This document shows positions 11,001 through 21,300 of a stretch of 64,000 bases of DNA, piece by piece. A program made the position numbers and the translations under genes. The notes under the pieces are model-generated. The model was not told where the DNA came from. It did not search any database and saw nothing but the letters and a program-made list of their open reading frames with translations. The stretch comes from Apostichopus japonicus. Taxonomy: Eukaryota > Echinodermata > Holothuroidea > Aspidochirotida > Stichopodidae. The stretch covers positions 7,537,001 through 7,601,000 of the forward strand of contig NC_092575.1 in assembly GCF_037975245.1 (NCBI RefSeq). The letters run 5' to 3'. The stretch's first letter is position 1, and every line of letters begins with the position of its first letter.

Positions 11001-12326
11001 CATACCATGTATATAGTTGTACTTTTTGAGTTATGGTGTTCACAAAATTTGACCCCAAATGACAATAGGTTTCTTGTACTCAATAAGACGGATCCACATA
11101 CCAAGTGTGACATTAATCCACCATTATCTTTTTGAGTTACCATGTTTACAAGTGTCACTCACATACATACAAGCACACACGCCATCACCATCTCATAGAT
11201 TCCTTTTGCCTCCCGCAATGAATAAACAACAATGGATTAACATCAACAGTAAGGTATATATTGAACATGTGATGTCATCATCAAGTTAGCCTTAAAGCCC
11301 GGGCATTCTAGAGAATAAGCATATTTTGAAAGTAGGTATCTTGAAAACTGGAATAGTTACATGGAAACATTACTATCACTCACATTTTCCAATCTCATTC
11401 CACTATTGCACACCAACACTAAAAATTCTACCCCACAGTAAAAAAGCATCCTTTAAGTACATACATGTATCTATATTCTGAGCTATAGTCATTTATTTAT
11501 ACAAAAGTTAACGAGACAAAATTACCTTAAATTTAGGCACTGGTAGGTCAGGCAGTTCTCTCCTGTTTAGTAGCCTGCTTAATCTTGACCGAGGGTCCTT
11601 TGGTTCTGTGGCATTCAGGTCTGCATTCTGTGATAAATGAAGGGAGCATGAATTGTCAAAATCAATGAAGTGGTGGTACCCTATCACCAGGGACAATGTT
11701 GTAAACATTGCACAGGAGGTAACACCTTTCTTAGATCAAACTTACATTTTTGGGAGCTGGGCATAATTTGTCTAGTATCCCATTGCAAAATGCTATGTAA
11801 AATTGCAAATTTCTATACAAAGTTGTATATAGCAGTAGTTTTTCAAAGGAACTACAGTATTTTATAAGAGGCAAACTTCAGAGTCTTCAAACTTACCACA
11901 TTAATCTTGAACACTAAAAAGTATTCCCTGGGTAGAAGCAAAGAAACATAACTGTATGAAAACCAGTCTATGTACAGCAACTAATGTCATTCCTGGTGAG
12001 ACTTTCAAAAAAGGTAACAGATTCTATTATTATCAAGTACCATTACCTGTTCTTTAACAGTAGAGTACATGTATAAATGTGGCCAGTTCCTTTGGACAAG
12101 ATCAAATGACCAACTATAAGTAGGGAAGTGAAACAGAAACAAAAATGAAATTATAAATGCAGAAATGATTTCTTACCAGAGCACCCGGGACAACGCCATC
12201 ATATCTGTAAAGCTTTTGATGACCCTTCTTCAAGAGTGGGTCAACAAGAAGTTTGAATGTCCTCCATTTTCTTTCATGGTGACCCTGGCTGTAGTGGTGA
12301 TGGTGACCTCCACTGTGAGGTTGCAT
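656..12326 (-). CDS. SETD1: SETD1/Set1 histone H3K4 methyltransferase, N-terminal two thirds (partial, 10 exons)
   Basis: SETD1 is the catalytic subunit of the COMPASS complex, which methylates histone H3 lysine 4 at promoters in the nucleus. Exons in transcript order: 12326-12177, 11627-11526, 10468-10198, 9407-7831, 6834-5803, 4804-4643, 3337-3226, 2204-1974, 1297-1147, 727-656. All have AG/GT borders and matching phases, giving about 1,286 residues. Diagnostic blocks: KLYRYDG near residue 40, DPR then LPVPKFK at 62-84, an RRM at about 88-170, [10 protein letters not shown] in exon 4, a [20 protein letters not shown] helix followed by a WW pair in exon 5, PSFK|VKRK across exons 6/7, then acidic exons. 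This order matches vertebrate SETD1A/B, closer to SETD1B at the N-terminus. The first Met (codon at 12324-12326) starts an [11 protein letters not shown] stretch like the His-rich SETD1B start. An acceptor-like CAG sits just upstream at 12338-12340, so 5' UTR may continue in another exon. The catalytic SET domain is not in the window. Confidence 0.93.
841..1165. repeat. 118-bp tandem repeat carrying copies of a splice donor (about 2.8 copies)
   Basis: Copies start at 841, 959 and 1077 (aataaatct...). Each contains, on the minus strand, a block like CAGGAG|GTAATCTCAT, matching the end of SETD1 exon 9 with its donor. The proximal copy is the exon/donor itself. The two distal donor copies are at about 1024-1029 and 906-911. 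Confidence 0.9.
1147..1297 (-). CDS. SETD1: SETD1 coding exon 9 (acidic; duplicated donor downstream)
   Basis: Fifty codons reading [20 protein letters not shown] and further Glu/Asp/Ser residues to SRSGKSPR. The donor is GTAATC at 1146-1141. The last about 20 nt of this exon, the donor and about 95 nt of intron are repeated twice more downstream (see the 118-bp repeat). Reading past the first donor meets TAA at once, so use of a downstream copy would truncate the protein. Confidence 0.82.
1974..2204 (-). CDS. SETD1: SETD1 coding exon 8 (long Glu/Asp tract)
   Basis: Seventy-seven codons. It starts [20 protein letters not shown] and has an almost pure Glu/Asp stretch of about 35 residues ending [16 protein letters not shown]. 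Acidic Ser/Glu regions occupy the same place in vertebrate SETD1A/B. The plus-strand open frames here (poly-Ser, poly-Leu) are shadows of this GAG/GAA-rich tract. Confidence 0.85.
3226..3337 (-). CDS. SETD1: SETD1 coding exon 7 (VKRK, acidic; acceptor next to LINE tail)
   Basis: Thirty-seven codons plus 1 nt: [21 protein letters not shown] then [16 protein letters not shown]. The acceptor AG (3338-3339) follows directly on an (ATT)n run that is the 3' tail of a LINE fragment, so the usual pyrimidine tract is replaced by retrotransposon sequence. Confidence 0.85.
3341..3690 (-). mobile_element. 5'-truncated CR1/L2-like LINE 3' end
   Basis: The minus strand encodes (3680-3411) [50 protein letters not shown] and [14 protein letters not shown]. 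This pattern closes the reverse transcriptase ORF of many CR1/L2/Rex1-type non-LTR elements. After the stop comes a short 3' UTR with GGCGCTATATAAATTTACAT and an (ATT)n tail ending at about 3341, typical of these families. It is inserted in the same orientation as SETD1, in the intron before exon 7. Confidence 0.85.
4643..4804 (-). CDS. SETD1: SETD1 coding exon 6 (GLGF-R-G-MPSFK block)
   Basis: Fifty-four codons, starting [20 protein letters not shown] and ending [17 protein letters not shown], phase 0 at both ends. The end corresponds to GLGIGLRGAIRLPSFK in vertebrate SETD1, and the next exon continues it with VKRK exactly as in the vertebrate protein. This junction is strong evidence for the exon borders chosen. 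Confidence 0.88.
5803..6834 (-). CDS. SETD1: SETD1 coding exon 5 (Met/Asn/Pro/Gly-rich, conserved helical block)
   Basis: This exon has 344 codons, phase 0 at both ends. It begins [10 protein letters not shown], continues with an unusual Met/Asn/Pro/Phe/Gly-rich region ([16 protein letters not shown] style, many MGP and NMN steps), and ends with a conserved helix: [39 protein letters not shown]. The last part aligns with the [20 protein letters not shown] region of SETD1B. An open frame runs upstream past 6834, but the acceptor TGTAAG at 6836 matches the phase of the preceding exon. Confidence 0.9.
7286..7412. repeat. 74-bp direct duplication in a SETD1 intron
   Basis: The stretch gtacatggcagtgagttcaa through gaatgaacagacttc occurs twice, offset by 74 bp, with near identity. 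No coding content is seen. Confidence 0.85.
7831..9407 (-). CDS. SETD1: SETD1 coding exon 4 (525-codon disordered exon)
   Basis: One very large exon (1,577 nt). In order: Thr/Ser/Pro-rich ([16 protein letters not shown]), Pro/Gln/Asn/Phe-rich repeats of the [15 protein letters not shown] type, a basic stretch [20 protein letters not shown] that could act as a nuclear localisation signal, the conserved [10 protein letters not shown] block shared with vertebrate SETD1 (DSRIEMLLKEQ), a His/Ser tract ([16 protein letters not shown]), and a run of eight prolines. The conserved block anchors the homology. The rest is low complexity. Confidence 0.9.
10198..10468 (-). CDS. SETD1: SETD1 coding exon 3 (RNA recognition motif)
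   Basis: This exon encodes almost exactly one [23 protein letters not shown] starts it, [13 protein letters not shown] is the RNP1-like strand, and [15 protein letters not shown] ends it. PPKQ-TF-LND/ENVR and TSVMG are SETD1-specific rather than general RRM residues. As in other SETD1 RRMs, the RNP1 aromatic positions are weak, so classical RNA binding is not assured. The last nucleotide (phase 1) joins the next exon to give GGKECQ. Confidence 0.93.
11526..11627 (-). CDS. SETD1: SETD1 coding exon 2 (DPR motif, PVPKFK)
   Basis: Thirty-four codons, phase 0 at both ends, with acceptor CACAG and donor GTAATT. It holds the DPR tripeptide and [10 protein letters not shown], both conserved in SETD1 orthologues directly before the RRM. 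The region before and including the RRM is linked in the literature to WDR82 binding. That function is from family knowledge, not from this sequence. Confidence 0.88.
12177..12326 (-). CDS. SETD1: SETD1 coding exon 1 (His-rich N-terminus, YRYDG block)
   Basis: Fifty codons: a Gly/His-rich start ([13 protein letters not shown]), then [20 protein letters not shown] and [10 protein letters not shown]. The W-K-L-DP-KKG-KLYRYDG pattern is the signature N-terminal motif of animal SETD1 proteins. The exon ends in phase 0 at a GTAAGA donor (12176-12171). The open frame continues four codons plus 2 nt upstream of the Met to an AG at 12338-12339, so a coding upstream exon cannot be fully excluded. Confidence 0.88.
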
Positions 12327-12939
12327 CCCATTGAAACCTGTTAGAGAAGGTGAAAGGAATATGTCAAGCCAAGCAAATAAATATATCATTAGTTGCAATT
12401 CAAACTGTTTGTGGTCTGTGCACACAGCAAGTTTTAATGATGCATCATGTCCATCAATACTTCTTCTGGATGATAAAGGCTTTCTGTAGAACGGTTGTAT
12501 TGTCTGGGCCTGTGGAAGAAAAAGCAGTGCCTACCTAATAATACCTTGACATACATGCTAATTTGTGCTTTCTTAATATTGCCTCTATCCAGGCTTCATT
12601 ACTGCTACTATGGCAACAATATGTATATTAACAATGCAGCAGCAAATTGAGAACTTCTATGAAAATTGAATTTTGCAGTCGCTGAGGGCATGCTGTATGT
12701 GTGATAGACTTTGTCTGTTTGGAAAGTCTATATAACCACCTTCTTCTTCTTGCAAGCGTTTTGCTAAATAATTCCAAGATCAGTGCTACTGCTAGTATCA
12801 ACCTGTGCACTAGCTATCCAGCAATAACATGGACTTCGAAGCATTTGAGATACTTCGTTCCTCCCTAATATCTACATGGCTGGCCAGAAATTGTCTACCT
12901 TTCGGTACGAGCAGTTGCAGTTCCAAATAGATTGCACTA

Positions 12940-12963
12940 CCCAAACGGTTTTTACCGTTTGGG
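12940..12963. other. Perfect hairpin, 10-bp arms, TTTT loop
   Basis: cccaaacggt / tttt / accgtttggg. It lies 0.6 kb upstream of the SETD1 start codon. No function can be assigned. Confidence 0.8.
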
Positions 12964-15900
12964 TCTTATGTGAATCAGTGCACAAACTATACACAGTACA
13001 CGAAAAGGATAGTTATGTACATACAGTCAGTCTGTACATATATGCGAATCAGTGTAATAACCGAGTGCTAAGAGCCCAACTCACTGGATGATTTCTTTGC
13101 AAAATGGTGACCAGAGCCATCCATTTTGTCATTTTGGAACAGAATTGCACATGTAGAAAGCAGTTCTTCTTCACGACGATGATGACAGTTAAAATTGCTG
13201 CGCACTGGTATGCTTGGTTCCTATCTATAGGGTCACGTTGTTGCGCTCTCTTCTATGCCGCCATTGAAAGTCACAATACGTATACGTTCGCCGTTTATGC
13301 TACAATGTTGATATCACGTTGTGTGATGAAAGACCTAGCAAGTAGCATTACTGCAACTCAAATGCACTTCCCATCATGCACTTCGCAAAATGGCCAGTTC
13401 GTAAACGTACTCGATCGTAAATCGCGCAAACACCGGGTTTGGCAAATGGCTTCATTGTTTGTTTTTTCGATTTGACTCTAAAGTATGTTACGATAAAGAG
13501 GTAAACGATATTGTTACGTTGTTGGCTTAATCAAAACACGTAATCAGTTAAAGGCGTGAATAAATTTTGTTGTTGCTCCGATTCTAAGCGTTATAAACTG
13601 GTACTAGTATACGGACTTGTGCGTCTCAAAAACGTACATGATCAAGAGTAGTTGACTGAGGCTGATTCTATGTGAGGATTGCCTATTTTCTGAATTGAAT
13701 GACGCCCAATTGATTTCCTTTTCAATTAAGTAATAATAAGTAACAAACCTATCTAAACTTATATTCAACAGCATTCTTACGATTAGGTCTATAACGGCTC
13801 GTGTGGAGGCTATCGATGGGTTTAATATTGGCCCGAACCCCAAGGAAACGTGGAACACATGTCAACATTTTAGCTGAGTTACGTTACGTATTGCAAGATT
13901 GGCTTTTCAATGCCAACTTCCAAAATGTCTCAATCTCTAGTACAGATAATGCTGCTATTTGTGGGCCGTTCGCGCAACCAATCTTCCATTCAGGCCATAT
14001 ACAGGTGGTATATATTGTACGAGTTCCGTAGCAGCGCTCCGACGAAAGTAGAGCTGCCAGATTGCTTTCGGAGAGCATACACATAACAAGGTTGGCTATA
14101 CTTTCGACGGGTCAATAGCCTATACTGACTTGTTAGTATGAATCGGGATCAGAGATCTAGCTTCTTTGTGCTGAGGGAAATCTTACGGGACTTCCCCATT
14201 CACTTTAAATGCCGTTTGTATGGGTACAATGAAGATCTGAATGATAATTTGATTCCGGAAATATTACATAGGCCTATTTAAAACATCAGAATCGCCAACA
14301 TGTCTTACACTCATGTTCGCCACGCAGCGTGCTTTGTCAAACAGAGCGGAATTGATTCATGCATTAACTACCGTGATCAATTTGTGACTCCGTATAACCA
14401 ATACGCAGTGTTAGGCTATATCATTATCAGTATGCCAAAAGCCTTACTCGACAGCGATCAATCGAAATCGTTGACGAGCCTGCATTGTACGCTGTGCTGA
14501 TATTAATCGAAGTGTTCCAAATGCTATACATAGCCTATATATTGCGTAGTAACCATCAAATGGGCTACAACGCGTACAGCACGGCATCTTTTGCACATAC
14601 TGTACTGCCAGTGATTTAAAACTATGGCTGTAACCATATCCTGAGTATCCGGTATTGTCCACAGACTTGACAAATATCATACAAAGAAACGTACTACACT
14701 AATTCATGCTGTTGCTAGTGTTTCGCTACAGTGACCGATTGTTCTATACAGCTTCTAGCTAGATTGTTCAGTCAGAATACTACGGATCTCTTGAAGTGAC
14801 CTATGTAGATTTCAATATAATTCAACTCTGTTATCATTCTTATATGAAGTTGCGTTGTTAGGGGCAGGAGGTATTCCTACCACTATACTCGTCATTAATA
14901 AACGACATTGGTAGGTTGTGGTCAGAGCCGCAGATAGAGAGAGCTGACAACTCACAATTCGCCCCCATATCGTATCCATCGAGGGATTCCGTGTATATGA
15001 TGCATGCGGTAGTTCTCTTGTACGCTGGTTGATATAGGCAGTATCGAAACTCTTTTAACTGACGAGAAACCGTTATGATGGGTGCCAGCTAGAATATCCG
15101 AATATGGGTAAATTCCTCAATAGATGGGAGTCCGTGGTAGGTCAGTGTCGTGTATAGGAGGTGCAAGTCCTACCCTCCCCCCCCCCCACCTATCGTCAGT
15201 CGGTGAAAGTGGCTCAGTCGGGAGAGTTTTGCATCACTACTTCGAGTAGCCTTCCCACTCTACACCCCACTTTCAACATCAGACAAAGTATTAATTAGAA
15301 AATCTTGCATTTAGGCATACTTATGTAGCACTAAGGTATAGTCTGAATGCACCACAGTGGACCATTTGATATCTATTTTGTTTCTTGGGGACTCCCAAAT
15401 ACCCCTACATGCATGGAGTCGGCTTCAATGACCCCAGTGAGTCCCCTCCTATATCCAATTTTTCATTCACACTTGGCGCTTCCATGAAAGTTCAGCCGAT
15501 TTGTTAATCAGTCGAAAATAATTGGAATGTGCTACCACCCACCCCCATCATTGACATCATGTGGCATGTGGCACGCCACTGTTGCGTGTGTCCTCAGTAC
15601 ACCCACCCTCTCCCCCTTCTTTCCCCTGATCAGAATTCACGAACCTTGTAACACTGGAGGTGTGTTTCAATCTCATGCCTCCCGCTTGTGAGTCACGATT
15701 GTACAAATACATCAATGTTTTTATTCACACACATAAGGTCATATATTTTTAATGGCAGTTATGGAGAAGGAGACGGAAGGTGATCTCTTTATTTTTGGCA
15801 AAAGCTATAAGATTTGGTTGGTGGACTGGGGAGCATTTCTACTGGGGTTACCATTGTTGCTGTTTTATCATTACGCAAATGCCTAGTGGAGGCAGTGGAA

Positions 15901-17613
15901 AATGCCAGGTGGGGGAGGGGTTTTAATATATACAGTCACGCGTCGGTATAGAACTTGTAAACGGACACAAAATGGCACTCATTACCACGTGACTGTAAAC
16001 CTTTTATGTCGCAACTCGCTCCATCCTATACACGGCTGTGATCGTGGTTAGAGTTCCTGTCTCTATAAAGGAACGGTAACTGAAGAGTGCTCTCGGACAC
16101 TAAACTGGTATCTGGACAAACTCTCCCATACCACCCAGTGGCGTGCACAAGTGGGGGGGGGGTAGGGTTGTCCCCCACCTCCAATGTTAGTCGGGGTAAG
16201 ACGCCCAGTCTGGGGATGTTTAATTATCAGTCGGGATGAATATGGTCACTGACGCGCCTTTTATAAAGGATCATGCCAAGGCGTAGCCAGTATGTAGCAC
16301 TGTAGGCCCGGGCCTACACTTTTTTGGCCAAGTTATCTTTTTTTTTTAATAACACCCCATAATTCAAATCCATAAGCTTGCTGGACGAGTTTAAGAATCT
16401 AGACAGGAAAAACTATTTAAATGAACGTAGCAAGAATGTGGCTGAATTAGGTGACCTATTCTTCTGTCATCTAGGCTTTCATTTCTATCGCGTGCATTTT
16501 CATTAACACTCTGCCCGCCGAAAAAGACTAGGATCCGATCATGGCAGTTTTTTAACCCGTATACGCAGATAATATTTCAGTTGAGAAACATTCCACAGTC
16601 AATTAAACCTATCGTTGATTAACATACTTTATAGAGCTGCAGCACTTTGTTGCCTGTTAATTGTTGTCACGATCAGCGTTCCAAGTTCCAAAACAGCCTT
16701 TCGATAAACATTTATTAGCTACAGTTCATATGATTGTATCAAAGACAATTACTAGCTATAGTTGTATCAAAGACAAAAACAAGTATCAGAAGTTGAAAAG
16801 TAAGACTACTCTGTACATACATGTACCTTGCTAATTTTAAATACATTATATAGTATTGAATTATACGTACTATTTTAACTCGTTTGTTTTTTGGGTATAA
16901 AAGTCATATTGAATGAGGTGTCTCAAGTTAGCAAGAGGCCAGGGAACCAGAATGAACACTCGGAAAGGGCCGTTTCCGGCCATCTGGGGGGTTTGTAAAA
17001 CCAACAATTTTCTTTTTCGCTCCGCGCCAACCGATGGTGGCGCTCCGCTCAGATAGTCGTGACTACAACTTTGAAAATCCTGTCTACGCCCATGATGCCC
17101 CTATATCTACATCAGTCGGAGAAAGTCCACTCTCCCACCCATACCTTTGGAATCATGTGCAGTGATTGGCCCTCCATAGGGCCGCTGGTTGGGGCAAGTG
17201 AAAGCCTCCTGAAACTTTTCCAGAACTTATATCAGTTTCAAATCAGTAGAACGATTTTGGAGGTAGACGTAAAGATAAATTATAGTCATTTTAAGTCAAA
17301 GAGATGTATATCAATTCTTGCCTATACTACTATCGTTTTCTCATGAAGTGGGGGGGGGGCATTAGTCACTGCTGGCGACGCCCCCCCCCACACTAGTGGT
17401 TCTCCTTTTGGAATTAAATTTTGGCTAACACATATTTTGTATTGCAAATATGTGGGGGTGCAATGTGGGGAAGGGTGGGGTGGGGCGTGGAACAAGTCAT
17501 ATCTTGTCAAACTTTGATTTTGTTACATTGCATTTATACAATATCGCACAATCACACTCTCAAATACATTGTACAAGTGATATCAAAATTCTTTCGAAAC
17601 TATACCTCGTAAA

Positions 17614-17645
17614 ACCAGGGAGTTGTTCCATAACAACTCCCTGGT
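17614..17645. other. Perfect hairpin, 14-bp arms, 4-nt loop
   Basis: accagggagttgtt / ccat / aacaactccctggt. The arms are fully complementary, which is unusual for unselected intergenic DNA. It could be the core of a small inverted-repeat element or a palindromic transcript end. Confidence 0.85.
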
Positions 17646-18377
17646 AAAACGAAGTAGGCATACCATCATCCGCCTTCCCGCAACCGCGAACACATAGCAA
17701 TTTCTATATTTGTTTTTGTAGCAGTTTATCAGTTTTTGAAATATGGTTACATATCGGATTCTGGCATGACCATTTACAGCATATCCTTTGCCTATCTTAT
17801 GAAATTCATCCGTTGTATGTGTGCTCAAATAGCAGGAAACAACCTCCAAAACTCTTGTAAAAGAGTCATAATTATGTCGTCGGCATTTTGCTCGCACAAA
17901 GAGAAGTTCCTTATACTGTAAGGTATCTAGCATTGACTGGCAAACATAGTCTCGTGAAAATGGGTACAACAGACACAAATTTAAATCGCGCGAGAAGCAC
18001 ACACATGTGTGACTGACTATAACTTTCAGACAGTGCTACACATGTTCGTTCACAGCTGAGTCCAAGGGATACCACCGACCATGCTTGTTACAATGTGGGA
18101 AATTTGTGATGTTTCTAAGACAGAAGAACTGAGTTTAAGTTGAATTGACATCTGACATGCAACGATGATTGAGAAACCAGAATATTGGAATGCTCATATG
18201 ACCTTCCAAGTTGGAACTTTGCTTAAATTCTAAAACAAAAACTGAAAAACAAGTGATCATTGGGTACCATAGGCTTAGACTTCAGATACTGAGATAGATA
18301 GGCTTACTGCAGTTTGTATAACTGGCCGCAGTTATTTACAGCAACCGACCAGGCATACGTTTGTAACTAACAGTAAC

Positions 18378-21300
18378 ATGGAGAGAAAGGCAAACAAGTT
18401 TGTTCACAAACTTGCAGAGAGGCTCATCAAACAATCTTATGGTAAGCTGGCATCTTTTTAGTTTCCAAGAAAGAAAGGGGGGGGGTGGAGTGTTTATGGG
18501 TTTTCAGTATAGGCCCTAGGCCTATACTGATGAAATGAAATTGATCAATAGATCATTAGTATGTTATTTTAGTGGCTGAAGAGACTATAAATACAACTGC
18601 CTCACAATAGGTGCTGCTGAAATTGGAATACACGTTCTGAATACTGTGTTACTATACCTAGACACTTGCAGATACAGGTCTGATACAGGGTACATTGTAC
18701 AATGATTCAATTGTTGGAAGGGCTACTGTATTATATTGCAATTGCCCAATCATTATTTGCACTTGTATTGTCTTTGATTTGATTCTTCTTTTTTTTTAAA
18801 TATTGTATTATTTCAGATGTTGCCCTAGACAGTGATAATCTCAGAAGAAGCTTTAGAGAAGTCGTGAGTGCAATGGAGAGAGGAAGATTGAAAAAGGAGT
18901 TGCTGCTACACTTTTCTCTCTATTTCAAGAAATTGATGCAGTAAGATTGGCATTTTTGTTTGGTAGTGCTAAGGACTCATTTCTTATGATTGCATCTACG
19001 TACCATTAAACGTCAGTCTGTGGCACAGCAATAAACTGGTTTTGTATCTTGCTTAATCACATCTGATTGAAAAGCTGTGCAAGTGTTCAAGGTCATCAGT
19101 AATGACCCCAAAGAAAATGACAGTATGATCCATCATGCTTATAATTGTCAAGAAATATTTTTAATAAAAAGACAATTTCCCAGTTTGAAATGTCTCAATT
19201 GATTTCTACTGTACCTTAAAGGCATTGAAGACTCGCCCGAAACCGCGTGCCGCACTCTGAAAAAGTCAACTTTCCATTGCTTGCAAGTGAGGTTTTCTTC
19301 TTGTCGCTACAAAATGCAGACAGTAATGAAACGTGATACCTAGTTATCTGTTATCTAGTCCTGAGATGTCCATCGCTGCTATGTACACTGTGTTGTGGGT
19401 ATTGACCGTAGCTGTATGTATTGACTGTACGCTAGTGTCTAATTACCGACGGTAGCAATTAAGCTGTGTGTGTATTTTCTGGGATCAATGATGGTGTCTT
19501 ACAGTACACTTCTGTTACACCTCATTCGAATCTAGGTCAGATTACCGGCATGAGACGTTTCTTTGTGCGTGAGTCTTCACACCCTATAAAACTTCTCTCA
19601 CCACTCCATGAGAAAACTATAAAAAATTAAAAAGAAAGTAAGCTAATATTTCAGGCCTAGAATTACTCAAATTTAGCCAAGTTTGAAAAAAAAATACTAA
19701 CAGGAGTTATATAATTTACTGGCTAAATTCATGTTCTCCCTGACATTTCCCTGAATTACAACAAACATCAGTTACTGTTCAGGCTTTTGAGAGCAGCCCA
19801 GTAATACTTGCTGACAATATGAGTAATACAGCTGGGCTAACTGTACAGTTTGTTTGATACAGAAATTGTGCCAATTATTTGACTGATGATCATTGTTAAT
19901 GGACTGACCATGTGTTTACGTTCTTATTGTCTGACTGGCCAATAATTGCCAGTGCTTTTTTCCTACTTGCAAATGGCAAACTCTAATGGCATTTCAGCCA
20001 GTAAATAGCCAGAATTTCAAGGCCTGTATTCTGATGGCTGTTAATATTTTTTTGTGGGGGGGGGGGGGTAATCCTTCCCACGTATTCACTTGTTGTTGGT
20101 GTTTCATAGTTTTGTATACAATAGAGCAGATGAATATAATTAATTATAGGGTTACACAAAAAGTGTAACCAAACGTTACATTATTATCATCATTTCACTC
20201 AAACACAATGATTCTATACTGTTCATCACCTCTGTTTTCTCTTCTAGATAGTAGATACCATGATTAAAATATTCTTGCTTGCAAATCTTTTTATCTCAGC
20301 AAACTTCATGCCGATTCCAAGTTGAAGGCAAAATCACCAGCCTCTGATCCCGAATTGCCAACACACCCTGAATTAACAAATGATCGGACTGCTACTTCTA
20401 CAGAGTTTATGTTCAACCTCTATTCTCAAGAGCAGGAGAAGATGCCAGAGATTCCATCCACAGGGTCAGAAAAAGGGAAGGAGATGCTAATGAGGTTATG
20501 TGCACCCTCAGAGCCAGCTTCAATCAAAATATTACTCACTCAATTTGAAGACAAGGTAGGCTTCCATTTTTGAGAACGTCTTAACTTTGATCTAATGTGA
20601 CAGAAATTGGGGGAAATGATTTTTTTAATTCGCTTTCTTATTAGCTTAAGTCTTGAAATGTGACTCAGGAGTCTTTCTATATTATTTCATTTTATTATGA
20701 GCAAATGTGATATTTTTTTAATAATACACAGCCTCACTACATGGTACTTTGGTTTGTTCTGTGCTGATGCACTCTTTCGATATATACTCTTCATATTTTT
20801 GACACCGTTCTCGTCTTTTCTTTTTTCATGTTTTTGTCTCTAACAGATGTCATACACCCAGATGAAAAAACTCCTCAACATAATAATAGGACAAAAACAG
20901 CCAGAAATTATTTTTAAATATCTTACCATGGTTGTGGCGTAAGTAATTTTAACAATTTTGGTCGGGTTTCATTTAGAAAGTGTAGCAAGATTTTTTGGCA
21001 TCCAAAAAATATTCATTTATGGAACGTTAAGATGACTTCAAAATGTTAAGTTCTTCTTCATAAGAAAAGTAGCAATTTCCCACCAAAGTATTAATTGTCC
21101 AGTTAATATTTTAACAATTTTTTGCAACAAAATTACCCAATTCCTTAATCTAATAAGCGAGTAATTCTATGCTATTCTAATTCCACATGATGCTGCAAAA
21201 TGACAAAATGTTTATTTATGAAATGTCAACAATTTACTATATAACAGTTTGCAGCAAAATGATTTAGTGATCACTATAAATACAAACTTTCATCAGTTCA

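Larger units (their letters stand above)
12338..18377. other. Divergent intergenic region
   Basis: The 6 kb between the SETD1 start (minus) and the next gene start (plus) has no supportable ORF. It holds G/C homopolymer runs (15,170-15,190; 16,150-16,165; 17,348-17,395), two perfect hairpins (12,940 and 17,614), and a stretch at about 16,140-17,110 (cgtagccagtatgtagcact, gggcctacacttttttggcc, cgctccgcgccaaccgatgg) that looks like decayed interspersed repeat sequence I cannot name. The SETD1 promoter or 5' UTR exons may lie at about 12.4-13.5 kb, where CCGCCAT and AAAATGG motifs resemble YY1 sites. This is only a suggestion. Confidence 0.5.

Noticed and set aside
13604-14500. Short open frames between the divergent genes
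   Set aside because: All are under 90 codons, overlap on both strands and show no known motif.
15205-15270. tRNA-like ggctcagtcgggagag with acttcgagtagcc
   Set aside because: Resembles a SINE or tRNA head with box A, but box B is poor and no stems or tail could be built, so it was not called.
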